NCBI RefSeq assembly: GCF_004134865.1
Contig: NZ_SDPO01000001.1
Span: 558,001-622,000 of the forward strand
Direction of reading: 5' to 3'
From: Agromyces fucosus
GTDB lineage: Bacteria > Actinomycetota > Actinomycetes > Actinomycetales > Microbacteriaceae
DNA length: 64,000 nt
The position numbers and the translations under genes were made by a program. The notes below the pieces were generated by a model. That model was not told the origin of the DNA and ran no database searches. It was given only the letters and a program-made list of their open reading frames with translations. Shown piece by piece: positions 8,170 to 17,977 of this stretch (position 1 is its first letter; every line of letters begins with the position of its first letter).

Positions 8170-9911
8170 CAGGACTCCTTCCCTTCGTCGGACGAATCGG
8201 AGGCGCCCACTGCTGCAGCTGCCTTCCGTTCGGCGATGGTCTGGCGGCGCTGCGCTTCTTTCGCGCTGGCCGCGGTCTTCTTCGCCGGCGCTCCGACGGG
8301 CTTGCGGAACTCGGCACGACCGCGGTACACGGCGCCGAGTGCGTTCGGGTCGAGGCCCGACCATGGGTTGCCGCTCGAGAAGAAGCGGGTCTGCGCGAGC
8401 AGCTGCAGCATCGGGTGCGTGAACAGGATGACCACGACGACGTCGATGATCGTGGTGAGACCGAGCGTGTACGCGAAGCCCTTGACGCTGCCGACGGCGA
8501 GCACGAACAGCACGATCGCGGCGAGCAGGTTGGTGGCCTTCGACGCGAGCACTGTTCGGAACGCGCGCTTCCAGCCGGCCTCGACCGCGCCGACGAGTGG
8601 CCTGCCGTCTCGGAGCTCGTCTCGAACGCGTTCGAAGTAGATGATGAACGAGTCGGCGGTGAAACCGATCGAGACGATGAGTCCCGCGATGCCGGCGAGC
8701 GACAGGCGGTAGCCCTCTCGCCACGACAGGATCGTGATCATCAGGTAGGTGATGATGCCCACGATCACGAGCGAGGCGATGGTGACCGACGCGAGGGCGC
8801 GGTACTGGAAGATCGTGTAGATCACGACGAGGATCAGGCCGATGAGGCCGGCGATCAGGCCGGACTGCAGCTGCGAGGTACCGAGCGTCGGCGAGATCGT
8901 GTCGGAGGACTGCACCGTGAAGCTGAGGGGCAGCGCGCCGAACTTCAGCTGGTCGGCGAGCGCCTTCGACGAGGCCTGGTCGAAGCTGCCGGTGATCTGC
9001 GGCTTGCCGTCGGTGATCGCGCCGTTCATCGACGGTGCCGTGAGCACCTGACCGTCGAGCACGAAGGCGAACTGGTCGCGAGGGGTCTGGCCCTGCAGGC
9101 CGTACAGACGAGTGCTCACGTTGGCGAAGTCTTCGGTGCCTTCGGCGTCGAAGACGATGTTGACGGCCCACTGACCCGTCGACGCGCCCGTCTGGGTCTG
9201 CACCATGCCGTTGGTGGCGTCGACGATGTTCTCGCCGCTGGCCTCGACCGGTCCGAGGAGGTACTTCGCGGTACGGGTGACGTCGCACGTGACGAGCGGC
9301 TCGTCGGCGGGTGCCACGTTCGCCGAGTTCTCATCGATCTGCGAGCAGTCGAAGTCGTCGAACTCCTGCTGCAGCGCGGGCGTGACCCAGGCCGGGTCGC
9401 TGCCGTCGGTCGGTTCGGTGGTCGGCGTCGACTCGAGTTCCTCAGCAGGTGCTTCGGTCGGCTCGGGGCTCGCGCTCGGGTCGATCGCGGTGTTCGTCGC
9501 CGCGTCCGCGAGCAGCACGGCCCGGAGCTCGAGCTTCGCGGACTGCTGGATGCGAGCGCGGGTCTGGTCGTCGAGCTCGCCCGGGATGCGAACGACCACG
9601 TTCTCACCCTCGGTGTTGATCTCCGCTTCCGAGACGCCGGAGGCGTCGACGCGCTGGCGGATGATCGAGACCGCCTGGTCGAGCTGCTCCTGCGAGACGT
9701 TGGCGCCCGTCTCGACCTTGGGCTCGAGGATGATCTGCGTGCCGCCCTCGAGGTCGAGCGCGAGCTTCGGAGTCCACGACCCGCCGCCCCAGATGACGCC
9801 GGCGGCATTGATGCCGAACAGCAGCGCGATGATGACACCCAGCCAGATGAGTGATCTCCATGCCTTGCGCACGGGGGTCGGCCGAGATGACCGCTTCGAT
9901 GGTGCAGCCAC
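8169..9911 (-). CDS. secD: Protein translocase subunit SecD
   Basis: 580-residue SecD. One N-terminal membrane helix (about residues 17-41), then the LALDLEGGTQI motif opening the large extracytoplasmic region, and a C-terminal bundle of helices from about 360 with GFTADSFIIYFERVRDE. The extracytoplasmic part carries a Pro/Thr/Glu-rich insert at about 145-170 (ASPEPTEAPAEELESTPTTEP), which is typical of actinobacterial SecD proteins. The C-terminal tail is Lys/Ala-rich. Start is GTG 9911. It lies 63 bases after yajC and overlaps secF by one base. Confidence 0.96.
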   Translation of the reverse strand: MAAPSKRSSRPTPVRKAWRSLIWLGVIIALLFGINAAGVIWGGGSWTPKLALDLEGGTQIILEPKVETGANVSQEQLDQAVSIIRQRVDASGVSEAEINTEGENVVVRIPGELDDQTRARIQQSAKLELRAVLLADAATNTAIDPSASPEPTEAPAEELESTPTTEPTDGSDPAWVTPALQQEFDDFDCSQIDENSANVAPADEPLVTCDVTRTAKYLLGPVEASGENIVDATNGMVQTQTGASTGQWAVNIVFDAEGTEDFANVSTRLYGLQGQTPRDQFAFVLDGQVLTAPSMNGAITDGKPQITGSFDQASSKALADQLKFGALPLSFTVQSSDTISPTLGTSQLQSGLIAGLIGLILVVIYTIFQYRALASVTIASLVIVGIITYLMITILSWREGYRLSLAGIAGLIVSIGFTADSFIIYFERVRDELRDGRPLVGAVEAGWKRAFRTVLASKATNLLAAIVLFVLAVGSVKGFAYTLGLTTIIDVVVVILFTHPMLQLLAQTRFFSSGNPWSGLDPNALGAVYRGRAEFRKPVGAPAKKTAASAKEAQRRQTIAERKAAAAVGASDSSDEGKES

Positions 9912-9974
9912 GTGTTCCGCTTTCTCTGCAGAGAGCCCGCGCGTCAGCGCACGGGCCCAACCTGGGGTTGAGTC

Positions 9975-10373
9975 TTAGTCGTCCGACTTCTTGGTGTCGG
10001 GCTTCTCGTCGGTCGCGTCCGTGGACGTCACGTCGGTCTCGGCATCGAGACGCTCGCCGAACTCGGGCTCGCCCTCGACCGCGACGGTCTCTTCGACGAC
10101 GTCGGCCTTGGGCTCGACGACGCGAGCGACGGTCTGACGGTGCACGGTGAGGACGGTGCCGGGCGAGGTCTCGAGGAGCACCTGGTTCTCGTCTTCGTCG
10201 ATCGAGAGGATGGTGCCGAAAACGCCGAAGTTGGTCATCACCTTCGCGCCAGCCTGCACCTTCGACTGCAGTTCGCGGGCGTCGGCCTGACGCTTGCGCG
10301 AGTTGCGGAACATGAAGAAGATGAGCACCGCCAGGACGGCGAGCATGATGATGGTGAACGGATCGAACGTCAT
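9975..10373 (-). CDS. yajC: Preprotein translocase accessory subunit YajC
   Basis: 132-residue YajC: one N-terminal membrane helix (FTIIMLAVLAVLIFFMF) followed by the RNSRKRQ...LQSKVQAGAKVMTNFGVFGTILSI core. YajC associates with SecDF. The C-terminal 50 residues are acidic and poorly conserved, as in other actinobacteria. Start ATG 10373 (MTFDPFT) is preferred to the upstream in-frame start at 10418 because it places the membrane helix at the very N-terminus. Sits between ruvB and secD in the operon. Confidence 0.92.
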   Translation of the reverse strand: MTFDPFTIIMLAVLAVLIFFMFRNSRKRQADARELQSKVQAGAKVMTNFGVFGTILSIDEDENQVLLETSPGTVLTVHRQTVARVVEPKADVVEETVAVEGEPEFGERLDAETDVTSTDATDEKPDTKKSDD

Positions 10374-10444
10374 GAGAGGAGAAGTACCTTCCGGAGTGCG
10401 GCGCGCGCACGAAGTCATCGGTGCTGAGGGGTCAGCTTCAAGGA

Positions 10445-11485
10445 TTATAGGTCATCGATCGGAAGCGCCGCTGCCGTATCGGGTGCATGCGCTGCGAGAC
10501 CGAAGTGCCGCCAGGCCGCCGGGGTCGCCATGCGGCCTCTCGGGGTTCGCGTGATGAGCCCGATGCGCACGAGGAACGGCTCGACCACGGCCTCGATCGT
10601 CTCGGCCTCTTCTCCGACGGAGACGGCGAGCGTGTTGAGGCCCACCGGCCCTCCGCCGAAGCGGGTCAGGATCATCTCCATCACCGCGCGGTCGAGACGG
10701 TCGAGCCCGAGCGGGTCGACGTCGTAGAGTTCGAGCGCTGCGCGGACGGCTGCGAGGTCGGCGCGTTCGCCGTGCACGAGCGCATAGTCGCGAACCCGGC
10801 GGAGCAGTCGGTTGGCGATGCGAGGTGTGCCGCGGCAGCGCCCGGCGATCTCGGCGAGGGCCTCTTTATCGGCGTCGAGGCCGAGCATCGTGCCGGCGCG
10901 CGCGAGCACCTGCTCGAGCTCCGCCTCGTCGTAGAACTCGAGGTGCGCCGTGAAGCCGAACCGGTCGCGCAGGGGGTTCGGCAGAAGCCCGGCCCGCGTG
11001 GTCGCGCCGACGAGGGTGAAGGGCGACAGGTCGAGCGGCACGGAGGTGGCTCCCGCCCCCTTGCCGACCATGATGTCGATGCGGAAGTCCTCCATGGCGA
11101 GGTAGAGCATCTCTTCTGCCGAGCGCGCCATGCGGTGGATCTCGTCGATGAAGAGCACCTCGCCGGGGACGAGCGAGCTCAGGATCGCCGCGAGGTCTCC
11201 GGCGTGCTGGATGGCCGGGCCGCTCGACATGCGCAGCGGTCGGCCGCCCTCGTGGGCGACGATCATCGCGAGCGTCGTCTTGCCGAGCCCGGGCGGACCC
11301 GCGAGCAGGATGTGGTCGGGCGTGCGCTGTTGCAGCGTCGCCGCGGTGAGCAGCAGCTGCAACTGGCCGCGCACCCGGGTCTGGCCGACGAACTCGCCGA
11401 GGCTCTTCGGCCGGAGCGCGCCCTCGAAGGCGAGCTCCGCCTCGGAGGCGAGCACCGGGTCGGTCAGGTCGAGGTCGTCGCTCAT
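10445..11485 (-). CDS. ruvB: Holliday junction branch migration helicase RuvB
   Basis: 346-residue RuvB, the AAA+ motor that drives Holliday junction branch migration with RuvA. Walker A (GPPGLGKTT) at 63-71, Walker B (LFIDEIH) near 110, sensor [18 protein letters not shown], and the C-terminal winged-helix with [10 protein letters not shown] are all present. Its start overlaps the ruvA stop by 4 bases. Followed after 71 bases by yajC. Confidence 0.97.
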   Translation of the reverse strand: MSDDLDLTDPVLASEAELAFEGALRPKSLGEFVGQTRVRGQLQLLLTAATLQQRTPDHILLAGPPGLGKTTLAMIVAHEGGRPLRMSSGPAIQHAGDLAAILSSLVPGEVLFIDEIHRMARSAEEMLYLAMEDFRIDIMVGKGAGATSVPLDLSPFTLVGATTRAGLLPNPLRDRFGFTAHLEFYDEAELEQVLARAGTMLGLDADKEALAEIAGRCRGTPRIANRLLRRVRDYALVHGERADLAAVRAALELYDVDPLGLDRLDRAVMEMILTRFGGGPVGLNTLAVSVGEEAETIEAVVEPFLVRIGLITRTPRGRMATPAAWRHFGLAAHAPDTAAALPIDDL

Positions 11486-12102
11486 CGCGTGCGCCCTGTC
11501 TGCTGCGCGGGCCCGAGCCGAGCGAGCGTGAGCCGCAGCAGCGTCGGTACCGAAGCGGCCTCGATGTCGGATGCCGCGGCGATCGTCTCGTCGACGGCCT
11601 CTGCAGCCACCCGCTCCGACCAGCCGAGCCCGGTGAGCGCGGCGAGCACGCTGTCGGCGGCACCACCGACGACGACGGGCGCGTGCGGAGTCGATGAGAC
11701 GGGTGCGATGAGCTTGCCGGCCAGCGAGACGGTGATGAGCTTCGCGGTCTTCGGGCCGATGCCGCTCACCTTGCGGAAGACGGCATCGTCGTCGCGCTGC
11801 ACCGCCTCGGCGATCTGCCCGGGCGAGAGCACCGAGAGCACGCCGAGCGCGGACTTCGGCCCGACGCCGGTGACGCCGATGAGGAGGTCGAAGACGTCGA
11901 GCTCGTCGCGCGTCGCGAAGCCGAAGAGCGTCAGCGAATCTTCGCGGACGACGAGCGTCGTGTGCACGGATGCCTCGTGCCCCTCGCGCATCGACAGGGC
12001 CAGCGCCGGGGTCGTGTTGACGTGGAACCCCACCCCGCCGACCTCGATCACGACCGAGCCACCGGCAGCTGCGAGCACACGGCCACGAAGAGAGGAGATC
12101 AC
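11482..12102 (-). CDS. ruvA: Holliday junction branch migration protein RuvA
   Basis: 206-residue RuvA, which binds four-way junctions as a tetramer and loads RuvB. The N-terminal OB-fold begins [25 protein letters not shown]; helix-hairpin-helix motifs follow ([18 protein letters not shown] and [16 protein letters not shown]), then a flexible linker and the C-terminal RuvB-contact domain ([17 protein letters not shown]). Overlaps ruvC by 4 bases at its start and ruvB by 4 bases at its end. Confidence 0.96.
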   Translation of the reverse strand: MISSLRGRVLAAAGGSVVIEVGGVGFHVNTTPALALSMREGHEASVHTTLVVREDSLTLFGFATRDELDVFDLLIGVTGVGPKSALGVLSVLSPGQIAEAVQRDDDAVFRKVSGIGPKTAKLITVSLAGKLIAPVSSTPHAPVVVGGAADSVLAALTGLGWSERVAAEAVDETIAAASDIEAASVPTLLRLTLARLGPAQQTGRTR

Positions 12103-12707
12103 CGCTTCAGCCTACGGGCCGCCCCCGACACGGAGGCGGAGCGCTCCGCGGCGAGCCACGCCCGTTGGGCCGGTGTGAGTGCCGAGTCACCGGCGGATCC
12201 GTCGGCGCTGTCGCGGACGGCATCGCCCGCGACTCCCCCGGTGCGCCACGCGTGGCAGATCGCGAGGGCGAGGGCGTCGGCGGCATCCGCCGGCTTCGGC
12301 ACCTCGTCGAGCCCGAGGATGCGCGCGACCATGGCGCCCACCTGCTTCTTGTCGGCGCGGCCGTAGCCCGTGATGGCGGCCTTCACCTCGCTCGGCGTGT
12401 GCAGCGCGACGGGAAGCGCACGGCGCGCGGCGATCAGCATGGCGACGCCCGAGATCTGGGCGGTGCCCATGATGGTCGACACGTCGCTGCGGGCGAACAC
12501 GCGCTCGAGGGCGACGGCTTGCGGCCGGTGTTCCTCGATGATCGCCTCGAGCCCCTCGGCGATGCGCACGAGCCGGCGCGGGGTGTCGAGCTCCGCGGGC
12601 GATCGCAGCACGACGACGTCGACGAGCCGCGCCGTGCGGTTCGGCTCGACATCGACGACGCCCACGCCGCAGCGCGTGAGTCCGGGGTCGATGCCGAGCA
12701 CTCGCAC
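12099..12707 (-). CDS. ruvC: Crossover junction endodeoxyribonuclease RuvC
   Basis: 202-residue RuvC resolvase that cuts Holliday junctions. Catalytic acids are visible: D7 in GIDPG, the Glu in VALERVF near 69, and the late Asp pair in [15 protein letters not shown]. The last 30 or so residues (after HAWRTGG) are an Ala/Ser-rich tail longer than in E. coli RuvC (173 residues). GTG start at 12707. It follows yebC closely (9 bases) and overlaps ruvA by 4 bases. Confidence 0.95.
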   Translation of the reverse strand: MRVLGIDPGLTRCGVGVVDVEPNRTARLVDVVVLRSPAELDTPRRLVRIAEGLEAIIEEHRPQAVALERVFARSDVSTIMGTAQISGVAMLIAARRALPVALHTPSEVKAAITGYGRADKKQVGAMVARILGLDEVPKPADAADALALAICHAWRTGGVAGDAVRDSADGSAGDSALTPAQRAWLAAERSASVSGAARRLKR

Positions 12708-12716
12708 GGCGATCGG

Positions 12717-13475
12717 CTAGTCCGCTTCGAGCTCGGCCTGCACCTCGGGGGTGAGGTCGAAGTTGCTGTAGATGTTCTGCACGTCGTCGCTGTCTTCGAG
12801 CGCGTCGATGAGACGGAAGACCTTGCGTGCGGTCTCGGCATCGATCTCGACCTTGAGCGACGGCACGAACGCGGCATCCGCCGAGTCGTAGTCGATGCCG
12901 GCCTCCTGCAGCGCGGTGCGCGCGGCGACCATGTCGGATGCCTCGGTGATGACCTCGAAGGTCTCTCCCTCGTCGGTGACCTCTTCTGCGCCGGCGTCGA
13001 GCACCGCGCCGAGCACGTCGTCTTCGCTGAGGCCGTCGGTCTTGGCGACCACGATGACGCCCTTGCGCGCGAAGTTGTAGGCGACGGAACCCGGGTCGGC
13101 CATGGTGCCGCCGTTGCGGCTCATGAGCGTGCGCACCTCGGCGGCGGCGCGGTTCTTGTTGTCGGTGAGGCACTCGATGAGGAGCGCGACGCCGTTGGGG
13201 CCGTAGCCCTCGTACATGATCGTCGTGTACTCGATCGACTCACCGGTCAGGCCGGCGCCGCGCTTGATGGCGCGATCGATGTTGTCGTTCGGGACGGAGG
13301 TCTTCTTCGCCTTCTGCACGGCGTCGACCAGGGTCGGGTTGCCGGAGAGGTCGGCGCCGCCCATCTTCGCGGCGACCTCGATGTTCTTGATGAGCTTCGC
13401 GAACGACTTCGCACGGCGCGAATCGATGATCGCCTTCTTGTGCTTGGTCGTCGCCCACTTGGAATGCCCGGACAT
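12717..13475 (-). CDS. YebC/PmpR family DNA-binding regulatory protein
   Basis: 252-residue YebC-family protein (TACO1-like). The hallmark N-terminus [25 protein letters not shown] and the [17 protein letters not shown] motif are intact. Family members are described as DNA-binding regulators and, more recently, as helping ribosomes through proline-rich stretches; which applies here is not known. ATG 13475 is chosen because it starts the conserved block and has CAGGAG 5 bases upstream. It is the first gene of the ruv-sec-rel operon. Confidence 0.94.
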   Translation of the reverse strand: MSGHSKWATTKHKKAIIDSRRAKSFAKLIKNIEVAAKMGGADLSGNPTLVDAVQKAKKTSVPNDNIDRAIKRGAGLTGESIEYTTIMYEGYGPNGVALLIECLTDNKNRAAAEVRTLMSRNGGTMADPGSVAYNFARKGVIVVAKTDGLSEDDVLGAVLDAGAEEVTDEGETFEVITEASDMVAARTALQEAGIDYDSADAAFVPSLKVEIDAETARKVFRLIDALEDSDDVQNIYSNFDLTPEVQAELEAD

Positions 13476-13527
13476 GCGTCTCCTGAATCGAATCCTCGCG
13501 CGGCCGGGTCGCGGCTCGCGCGCCACC

Positions 13528-13533
13528 ATTCTA
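13528..13533 (-). promoter_or_regulatory. Candidate -10 element of the yebC-ruvCAB operon
   Basis: TAGAAT on the reverse strand (13533 to 13528) lies just past the stop of the hemerythrin gene and about 50 bases before the yebC start, where an operon promoter would be expected. No convincing -35 was found, so this is tentative. Confidence 0.35.
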
Positions 13534-13535
13534 AG

Positions 13536-14291
13536 TCAGCGACGCCCGCCCTCCACGCTCTTCTGCGGCACGGGATGCAGCCGGCGCATGGCTCGCTCGT
13601 AACTGCGGTGACCGAACAGGCGGTACGCCGTGCGCATCGGGGCGGGCAGTTCGCGGGCCATCCACGCGGCGCGCTCGGATTCGGGAACGGCGTCCATCAT
13701 GAGTCCCAGCAGCAGGAACAGCGGCAGCGGCGGCTTCTCTCGCTGGGCATGCGCGGAGATCTCGTCCCACTCGGCCTCCGAGAGCACCGCGTCGAGCACC
13801 GGGAACGCCTCGCGCTCCTCGTCGGCGAGATGTTCGGCGAGGCTCCGGTCGACCTCGTCGAGCGCCGTCGCGAGGTGCTCGGCCGCCGCGGCATCCGCAC
13901 CGCTCGCCGTCCAGTCGTCGATCCGGGTGTCGATCTCGTCCAACTGGTCGGAGACCGACTGGTGCTGCTTCCGCATGAGCGCGACGTGGAGTCCGCACGC
14001 CGGCGCCCGCTCGGTCATCCGGTCCCAGAAGAAGTCGTCTTCGGCGTGGTGGTGCACGTGGAGGAGCTTCGTGAGGCCGTGCAGGTGCTTCGAGAGGAAG
14101 GCGGCGCGCGGAGCGTCGCCGGGCACGACCTCCCGCACGAGCGCGGGAGCCTCACCGAAGAGGCGTCGGAACAGCCGGTGGATGAGCACGATCTCGTCGC
14201 TGCGGCAGGTGGTCGCGGGCGCGCCGCTCATCGCGGGCGCGCCGGAACTGGGAAGTCGAGTGGTCATGGGAAGACAGCGAAGCGGATGCAT
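13536..14291 (-). CDS. Hemerythrin domain-containing protein
   Basis: 251-residue protein with a hemerythrin-like four-helix fold. Candidate iron ligands are H-rich: HLHGLTKLLHVHHHAEDDFFWD (about residues 69-91), HQS..DQLDEID near 110, and LAEHLADEEREAFPVL near 155. The C-terminal part (MMDAVPESERAAWMARELPAPMRTAYRLFG) matches actinobacterial members. Such proteins are thought to sense or handle oxygen, NO or iron in the cytoplasm. Start is ATG 14291 (GGGACG upstream) or ATG 14267 (MTTRLP); the choice is uncertain. Separated from yebC by only 60 bases and co-directional. Confidence 0.82.
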   Translation of the reverse strand: MHPLRCLPMTTRLPSSGAPAMSGAPATTCRSDEIVLIHRLFRRLFGEAPALVREVVPGDAPRAAFLSKHLHGLTKLLHVHHHAEDDFFWDRMTERAPACGLHVALMRKQHQSVSDQLDEIDTRIDDWTASGADAAAAEHLATALDEVDRSLAEHLADEEREAFPVLDAVLSEAEWDEISAHAQREKPPLPLFLLLGLMMDAVPESERAAWMARELPAPMRTAYRLFGHRSYERAMRRLHPVPQKSVEGGRR

Positions 14292-14375
14292 CGGCGTCCC
14301 GCCCCGGTGCCGACCCGGCTCTCGGCTCGGTGCCTCCCCTGAACTCCGTCGCCGGAGAGAACGCCGGCCTCGGGC

Positions 14376-14906
14376 TCAGCCGACCATCTTGCGGAGCGTC
14401 CTCAGGTTGCGATTGGTGGTCGTCGGCTTGAACCTGGCCTTCGCGAGCAGCTTCGCGAACGGCGTGTCGACCGTCGTGCCCTTCACGGGGTTCCAGTAGA
14501 CGACACCATCGCCGCGCGCGATCGGGTCGACCTCGGCATCGGCGTCGCCCGCGAACGCGGCGAGCTCGTCGAGGACGTCGTCTTCGGAGGCGAAGATCAC
14601 CCACGGCTGCCGGTGCTCGTCATCGGCATCGAAGGGGAAGCCGTCGATCGCGCGCTGCAGTTCGGCGCGCGTGACGAGCACGATCCAGGCGTCGTAGTCG
14701 AACCGGTCGCGGAGCGCCTGCTCGATGCGGGCCTTCAGCGCCGAATGCGACTCCTTCGCCGAATGCTCGAACACGACGTTGCCGCTCGCGAGCACCGTGC
14801 GGACCGAGCCGAAGCCGAGGCCCTCGAACAGTTCGCGCAGATCTGCGGATCTCACGGTGATGCCCCCGACGTTGACGCCGCGGAGCAGAGCGATGAAGTC
14901 GGCCAT
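14376..14906 (-). CDS. DUF1697 family protein
   Basis: 176-residue DUF1697 protein: begins MADFIALLRGVNVGGITVRSADLRELFEGLGF with TVLASGNVVFEH following, the signature of this family, and ends KPTTTNRNLRTLRKMVG. The biochemical function of DUF1697 is unknown. It probably forms its own transcription unit; pdxT lies 59 bases upstream in the same direction, so co-transcription is possible. Confidence 0.85.
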   Translation of the reverse strand: MADFIALLRGVNVGGITVRSADLRELFEGLGFGSVRTVLASGNVVFEHSAKESHSALKARIEQALRDRFDYDAWIVLVTRAELQRAIDGFPFDADDEHRQPWVIFASEDDVLDELAAFAGDADAEVDPIARGDGVVYWNPVKGTTVDTPFAKLLAKARFKPTTTNRNLRTLRKMVG

Positions 14907-14965
14907 GCTGCGACCCTACCGAGCACCGCCGACCACGCGCATCGTCGGCGTCGCCGGCCGTGCAA

Positions 14966-15607
14966 CTACGCCCGAGCGCGGACCTTGGCGAGGAAGTACT
15001 CGTGGAAGCGGTGCTCCCCCGTGATCTCGGGGTGGAAGCTCGTGCCGAGCAGGTTGCCCTGCTCGACGGCCACGACCCGACCATCGGCGAGCGAGGCCAG
15101 CACCGAGGCATCCGGCCCGACCGACTCGACGACCGGCCCGCGGATGAACACCGCGTGCACCGGCACCTCGCCGAGGGCGGGGATGTCGAGGTCGGTCTCG
15201 AACGACTGGTTCTGCGAACCGAAGGCGTTGCGTCGCACGACGACGTCGAGGCCGCCGAGCGACTCCTGGCCCGCGATCGCGTCGAGCACCGTGTCGGCGA
15301 GCATGATGAGCCCCGCGCAGGTGCCGTAGACGGGCATGCCACCGGCGATCGCGGTCTTCAGCGGGGCCTGCAGCCCGAACATCCGCGAGAGCTTGTCCAT
15401 GACGCTCGACTCGCCGCCGGGGATCACGAGACCGTCGATCGTCTCGAGCTCCTCGGGCCGGCGCACGAGCGAGACCTCGGCGCCGAGCGTCGCGAGCACG
15501 TGGGCGTGCTCGCGGAAGTCTCCCTGCAGTGCGAGCACCCCGACGCGGGGCCCGGCAGAAGCCGGCCGCCCCGCGTCGAGTGACGCACTCCTGAGGCTCG
15601 TGGTCAC
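14966..15607 (-). CDS. pdxT: Pyridoxal 5'-phosphate synthase glutaminase subunit PdxT
   Basis: 213-residue class I glutaminase that frees ammonia from glutamine for the PdxS synthase. Nucleophile Cys97 (GTCAGL), and His192 with Glu194 (FHPEIT), complete the catalytic triad; the IPGGESSVM oxyanion loop is present. An N-terminal extension of about 20 residues precedes the family start ([13 protein letters not shown]). It overlaps pdxS by 4 bases, which fits coupled translation of the PdxST complex. Confidence 0.96.
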   Translation of the reverse strand: MTTSLRSASLDAGRPASAGPRVGVLALQGDFREHAHVLATLGAEVSLVRRPEELETIDGLVIPGGESSVMDKLSRMFGLQAPLKTAIAGGMPVYGTCAGLIMLADTVLDAIAGQESLGGLDVVVRRNAFGSQNQSFETDLDIPALGEVPVHAVFIRGPVVESVGPDASVLASLADGRVVAVEQGNLLGTSFHPEITGEHRFHEYFLAKVRARA

Positions 15608-16494
15608 CAGCCGCGCTCTGCGAGGCGGTGCGGTGCGGCGAGGTCGGCGACGTTGATGCCGACCATGGCCTCACCGAGGCCCCGCGAGACGGCGGCGACG
15701 ACCGAGGGGTCGTCGTAGAACGTGGTCGCCTTGACGACGGCGGCCGCGCGAGCCTCGGGGTTGCCCGACTTGAAGATGCCCGAGCCCACGAAAACGCCGT
15801 CGGCGCCGAGCTGCATCATCATCGCGGCATCCGCCGGAGTGGCGACGCCACCGGCGACGAAGAGCACGACCGGGAGCTTGCCGGTCTCGGCGACCTCGAG
15901 CACGAGCTCGTAGGGAGCCTGCAGCTCCTTCGCCGCGACGTAGAGCTCGTCCTTCGTCATCGAGCGGAGCACGTTGATCTCGGAGGAGATCTTGCGGATG
16001 TGCTTCGTCGCCTCGGAGACGTCGCCGGTGCCGGCCTCGCCCTTCGAGCGGATCATCGCGGCACCCTCGTTGATGCGGCGGAGCGCCTCGCCGAGGTTGG
16101 TGGCACCGCAGACGAAGGGGGTGTTGAACGCCCACTTGTCGATGTGGTTCACGTAGTCGGCCGGCGAGAGCACCTCGGACTCGTCGATGTAGTCGACGTC
16201 GAGGGCCTGCAGCACCTGCGCCTCGACGAAGTGGCCGATGCGGGCCTTCGCCATGACGGGGATCGACACCTCGGCGATGATCGCGTCGATGAGGTCGGGG
16301 TCGCTCATGCGGGCGACGCCGCCCTGCGAGCGGATGTCGGCGGGCACACGCTCGAGGGCCATGACGGCGACGGCGCCGGCGTCCTCGGCGATGCGCGCCT
16401 GCTCGGGAGTGACGACGTCCATGATGACGCCGCCCTTCAGCATCTCGGCGAGGCCGCGCTTCACGCGGCTCGAACCCGTTTCGGATACGGTCAC
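15604..16494 (-). CDS. pdxS: Pyridoxal 5'-phosphate synthase lyase subunit PdxS
   Basis: 296-residue PdxS, the TIM-barrel synthase that forms PLP from ribose 5-phosphate, glyceraldehyde 3-phosphate and ammonia. Lys83 ([10 protein letters not shown]) and Lys151 ([12 protein letters not shown]) correspond to the two catalytic lysines of the family. GTG start at 16494 has GAGAGGA about 6 bases upstream. Divergent from pdxR, with shared operator-like repeats between them. Confidence 0.97.
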   Translation of the reverse strand: MTVSETGSSRVKRGLAEMLKGGVIMDVVTPEQARIAEDAGAVAVMALERVPADIRSQGGVARMSDPDLIDAIIAEVSIPVMAKARIGHFVEAQVLQALDVDYIDESEVLSPADYVNHIDKWAFNTPFVCGATNLGEALRRINEGAAMIRSKGEAGTGDVSEATKHIRKISSEINVLRSMTKDELYVAAKELQAPYELVLEVAETGKLPVVLFVAGGVATPADAAMMMQLGADGVFVGSGIFKSGNPEARAAAVVKATTFYDDPSVVAAVSRGLGEAMVGINVADLAAPHRLAERGW

Positions 16495-16536
16495 AAGGGA
16501 TCCTCTCGGCGGTGCGCGACGCCCTGTCGCACATCA

Positions 16537-16569
16537 GAACAGACGAACAGAACTATTGTCCTAGGCCAA
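16537..16569. promoter_or_regulatory. Operator-like repeats between pdxST and pdxR
   Basis: Two direct GAACAGA repeats (16537-16543 and 16545-16551, 8-bp period) are followed by TTGTCCTAGGCCAA (16556-16569), a 14-bp palindrome with a single mismatched base pair. The site sits in the 83-bp divergent promoter region. MocR/PdxR regulators are known to bind direct repeats at such places, so this is probably the PdxR operator. The exact consensus for this lineage is not known to me. Confidence 0.55.
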
Positions 16570-16577
16570 AAGATATC

Positions 16578-17927
16578 ATGGGCGCAGACACGAAGAAGGG
16601 GGCGGTGCACATCATCGACATCGAGGGCCGCTCAGCGGCCGAGATCGCCGACAGCCTGCGCACGCTCATCGAGCGCGGCGCCCTCCGCCCGGGCGACGCG
16701 CTCCCCCCGGTCCGCACCCTGGCCGAGCATCTCGGCGTGAACCGGAACACCGCCGTCTCGGCCTATCGGCAGCTGATGAACGCCGGAGTCGTGATCACGC
16801 TCGGCCGCGGCGGCACGCGGGTCGCCGGCGGTGCCGCCGTGGCGCAGGAGGGGTTCGCCGCGGACACGGCGCTCCGCGACATCGGCACCGGCAACCCCGA
16901 TCCGGCGCGCATCCCCGACCCGTCTCACGCGCTCGCGAGCATCGCCCGGCGCCCTGTGCTGTACGGCGAACCCGTCATCGACCCCGACTTGGCTCGCTGG
17001 GCGCAGGATTGGATGAGCGCGGACCTGCCGCCCGAGATCCCGATGCACCTCACCGTGACGAGCGGCGCCGGCGACGCCGTCGAGCGGCTCCTCGCGCAGG
17101 CACTCACCCGCGACGACGCCGTCGCGCTCGAGGACCCTTGCTTCCTCACGAGCATCCACACGGTGCGCGTCGCCGGCTACCGCCCGGTCCCGGTGCCCAT
17201 CGACGACGAGGGCATGACGGTCGAAGGCCTTCGAGCCGCGCTCGACCACGGCGTGCGTGCCGTCATCTGCACGCCGCGCGCGCAGAATCCGACGGGCGCG
17301 AGCCTCTCCGAGCGGCGCGCCGCCGAACTTCGGGCGGTGCTCCGCGACCATCCCTACGTGCTCGTCATCGAAGACGACCACTACTCACTGCTCTCGCAGC
17401 TGCCGTACCACTCGCTCATCGGCCCCGAGCACCGGCGCTGGGCGCTCGTGCGCTCGGTGTCGAAGTTCCTCGGCCCTGACATGTGCCTCGCCGTCACGGC
17501 GTCCGACCCCGAGACCGCCGACCGCCTCGCGATGCGGCTGACGCCGGGAACCACCTGGGTGAGCCATCTGCTGCAGCGGCTCGTCCGTGCGCTCGCGACC
17601 GACCCCGAGATCACGGCCGGCATCCGCGCGGCGGGTCAGCACTACGCTGCCCGGAACGCCGCGTTCGCCGAGCTCCTCACGACCGAGGGCATTCCGACCA
17701 GCGCCGGCGACGGCCTGAACGTCTGGGTGCCTCTCACGGCGCCGGCCCGTGCCGTCTCGGAGCAGCTCATGCGTCGCGGGTGGCTCGCGAGGCCCGGTGA
17801 CGAGTTCGCGCTCGGCGGCGGCGAGGCATCCGATCACCTGCGACTGACGGTGCACGACCTCGACGACGACGACCTGCAGAAGCTCGCTGCCGATCTCGGC
17901 GCCTCCGTCAGGGCCGTTCGCCGCTGA
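16578..17927 (+). CDS. pdxR: MocR/PdxR-type PLP-dependent transcriptional regulator
   Basis: 449-residue fusion of a GntR-type winged helix (about residues 12-80, with RTLAEHLGVNRNTAVSAYRQL) and a fold-type I aminotransferase domain. The cofactor residues are visible: N237 (AQNPTG), D267 (EDDHYS) and Lys296 (SVSKFLGPDM). Regulators of this type sense PLP and activate pdxST when PLP is low. Start ATG 16578 is favoured over the upstream in-frame 16512, which would overlap the operator; there is no strong ribosome site, so the mRNA may have a very short leader. Divergent from pdxST. Confidence 0.93.
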   Translation: MGADTKKGAVHIIDIEGRSAAEIADSLRTLIERGALRPGDALPPVRTLAEHLGVNRNTAVSAYRQLMNAGVVITLGRGGTRVAGGAAVAQEGFAADTALRDIGTGNPDPARIPDPSHALASIARRPVLYGEPVIDPDLARWAQDWMSADLPPEIPMHLTVTSGAGDAVERLLAQALTRDDAVALEDPCFLTSIHTVRVAGYRPVPVPIDDEGMTVEGLRAALDHGVRAVICTPRAQNPTGASLSERRAAELRAVLRDHPYVLVIEDDHYSLLSQLPYHSLIGPEHRRWALVRSVSKFLGPDMCLAVTASDPETADRLAMRLTPGTTWVSHLLQRLVRALATDPEITAGIRAAGQHYAARNAAFAELLTTEGIPTSAGDGLNVWVPLTAPARAVSEQLMRRGWLARPGDEFALGGGEASDHLRLTVHDLDDDDLQKLAADLGASVRAVRR

Positions 17928-17977
17928 CGTCCGAACCGCGGACGGAGCGCCGACGCCGGAGATGCGATGATCGAGCG

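Noticed and set aside
4339-8640. Very long forward open frame of over 1400 codons opposite rel and secF
   Set aside because: It lies antisense to rel and secF, which have full family motifs; long antisense frames arise from the high GC third positions.
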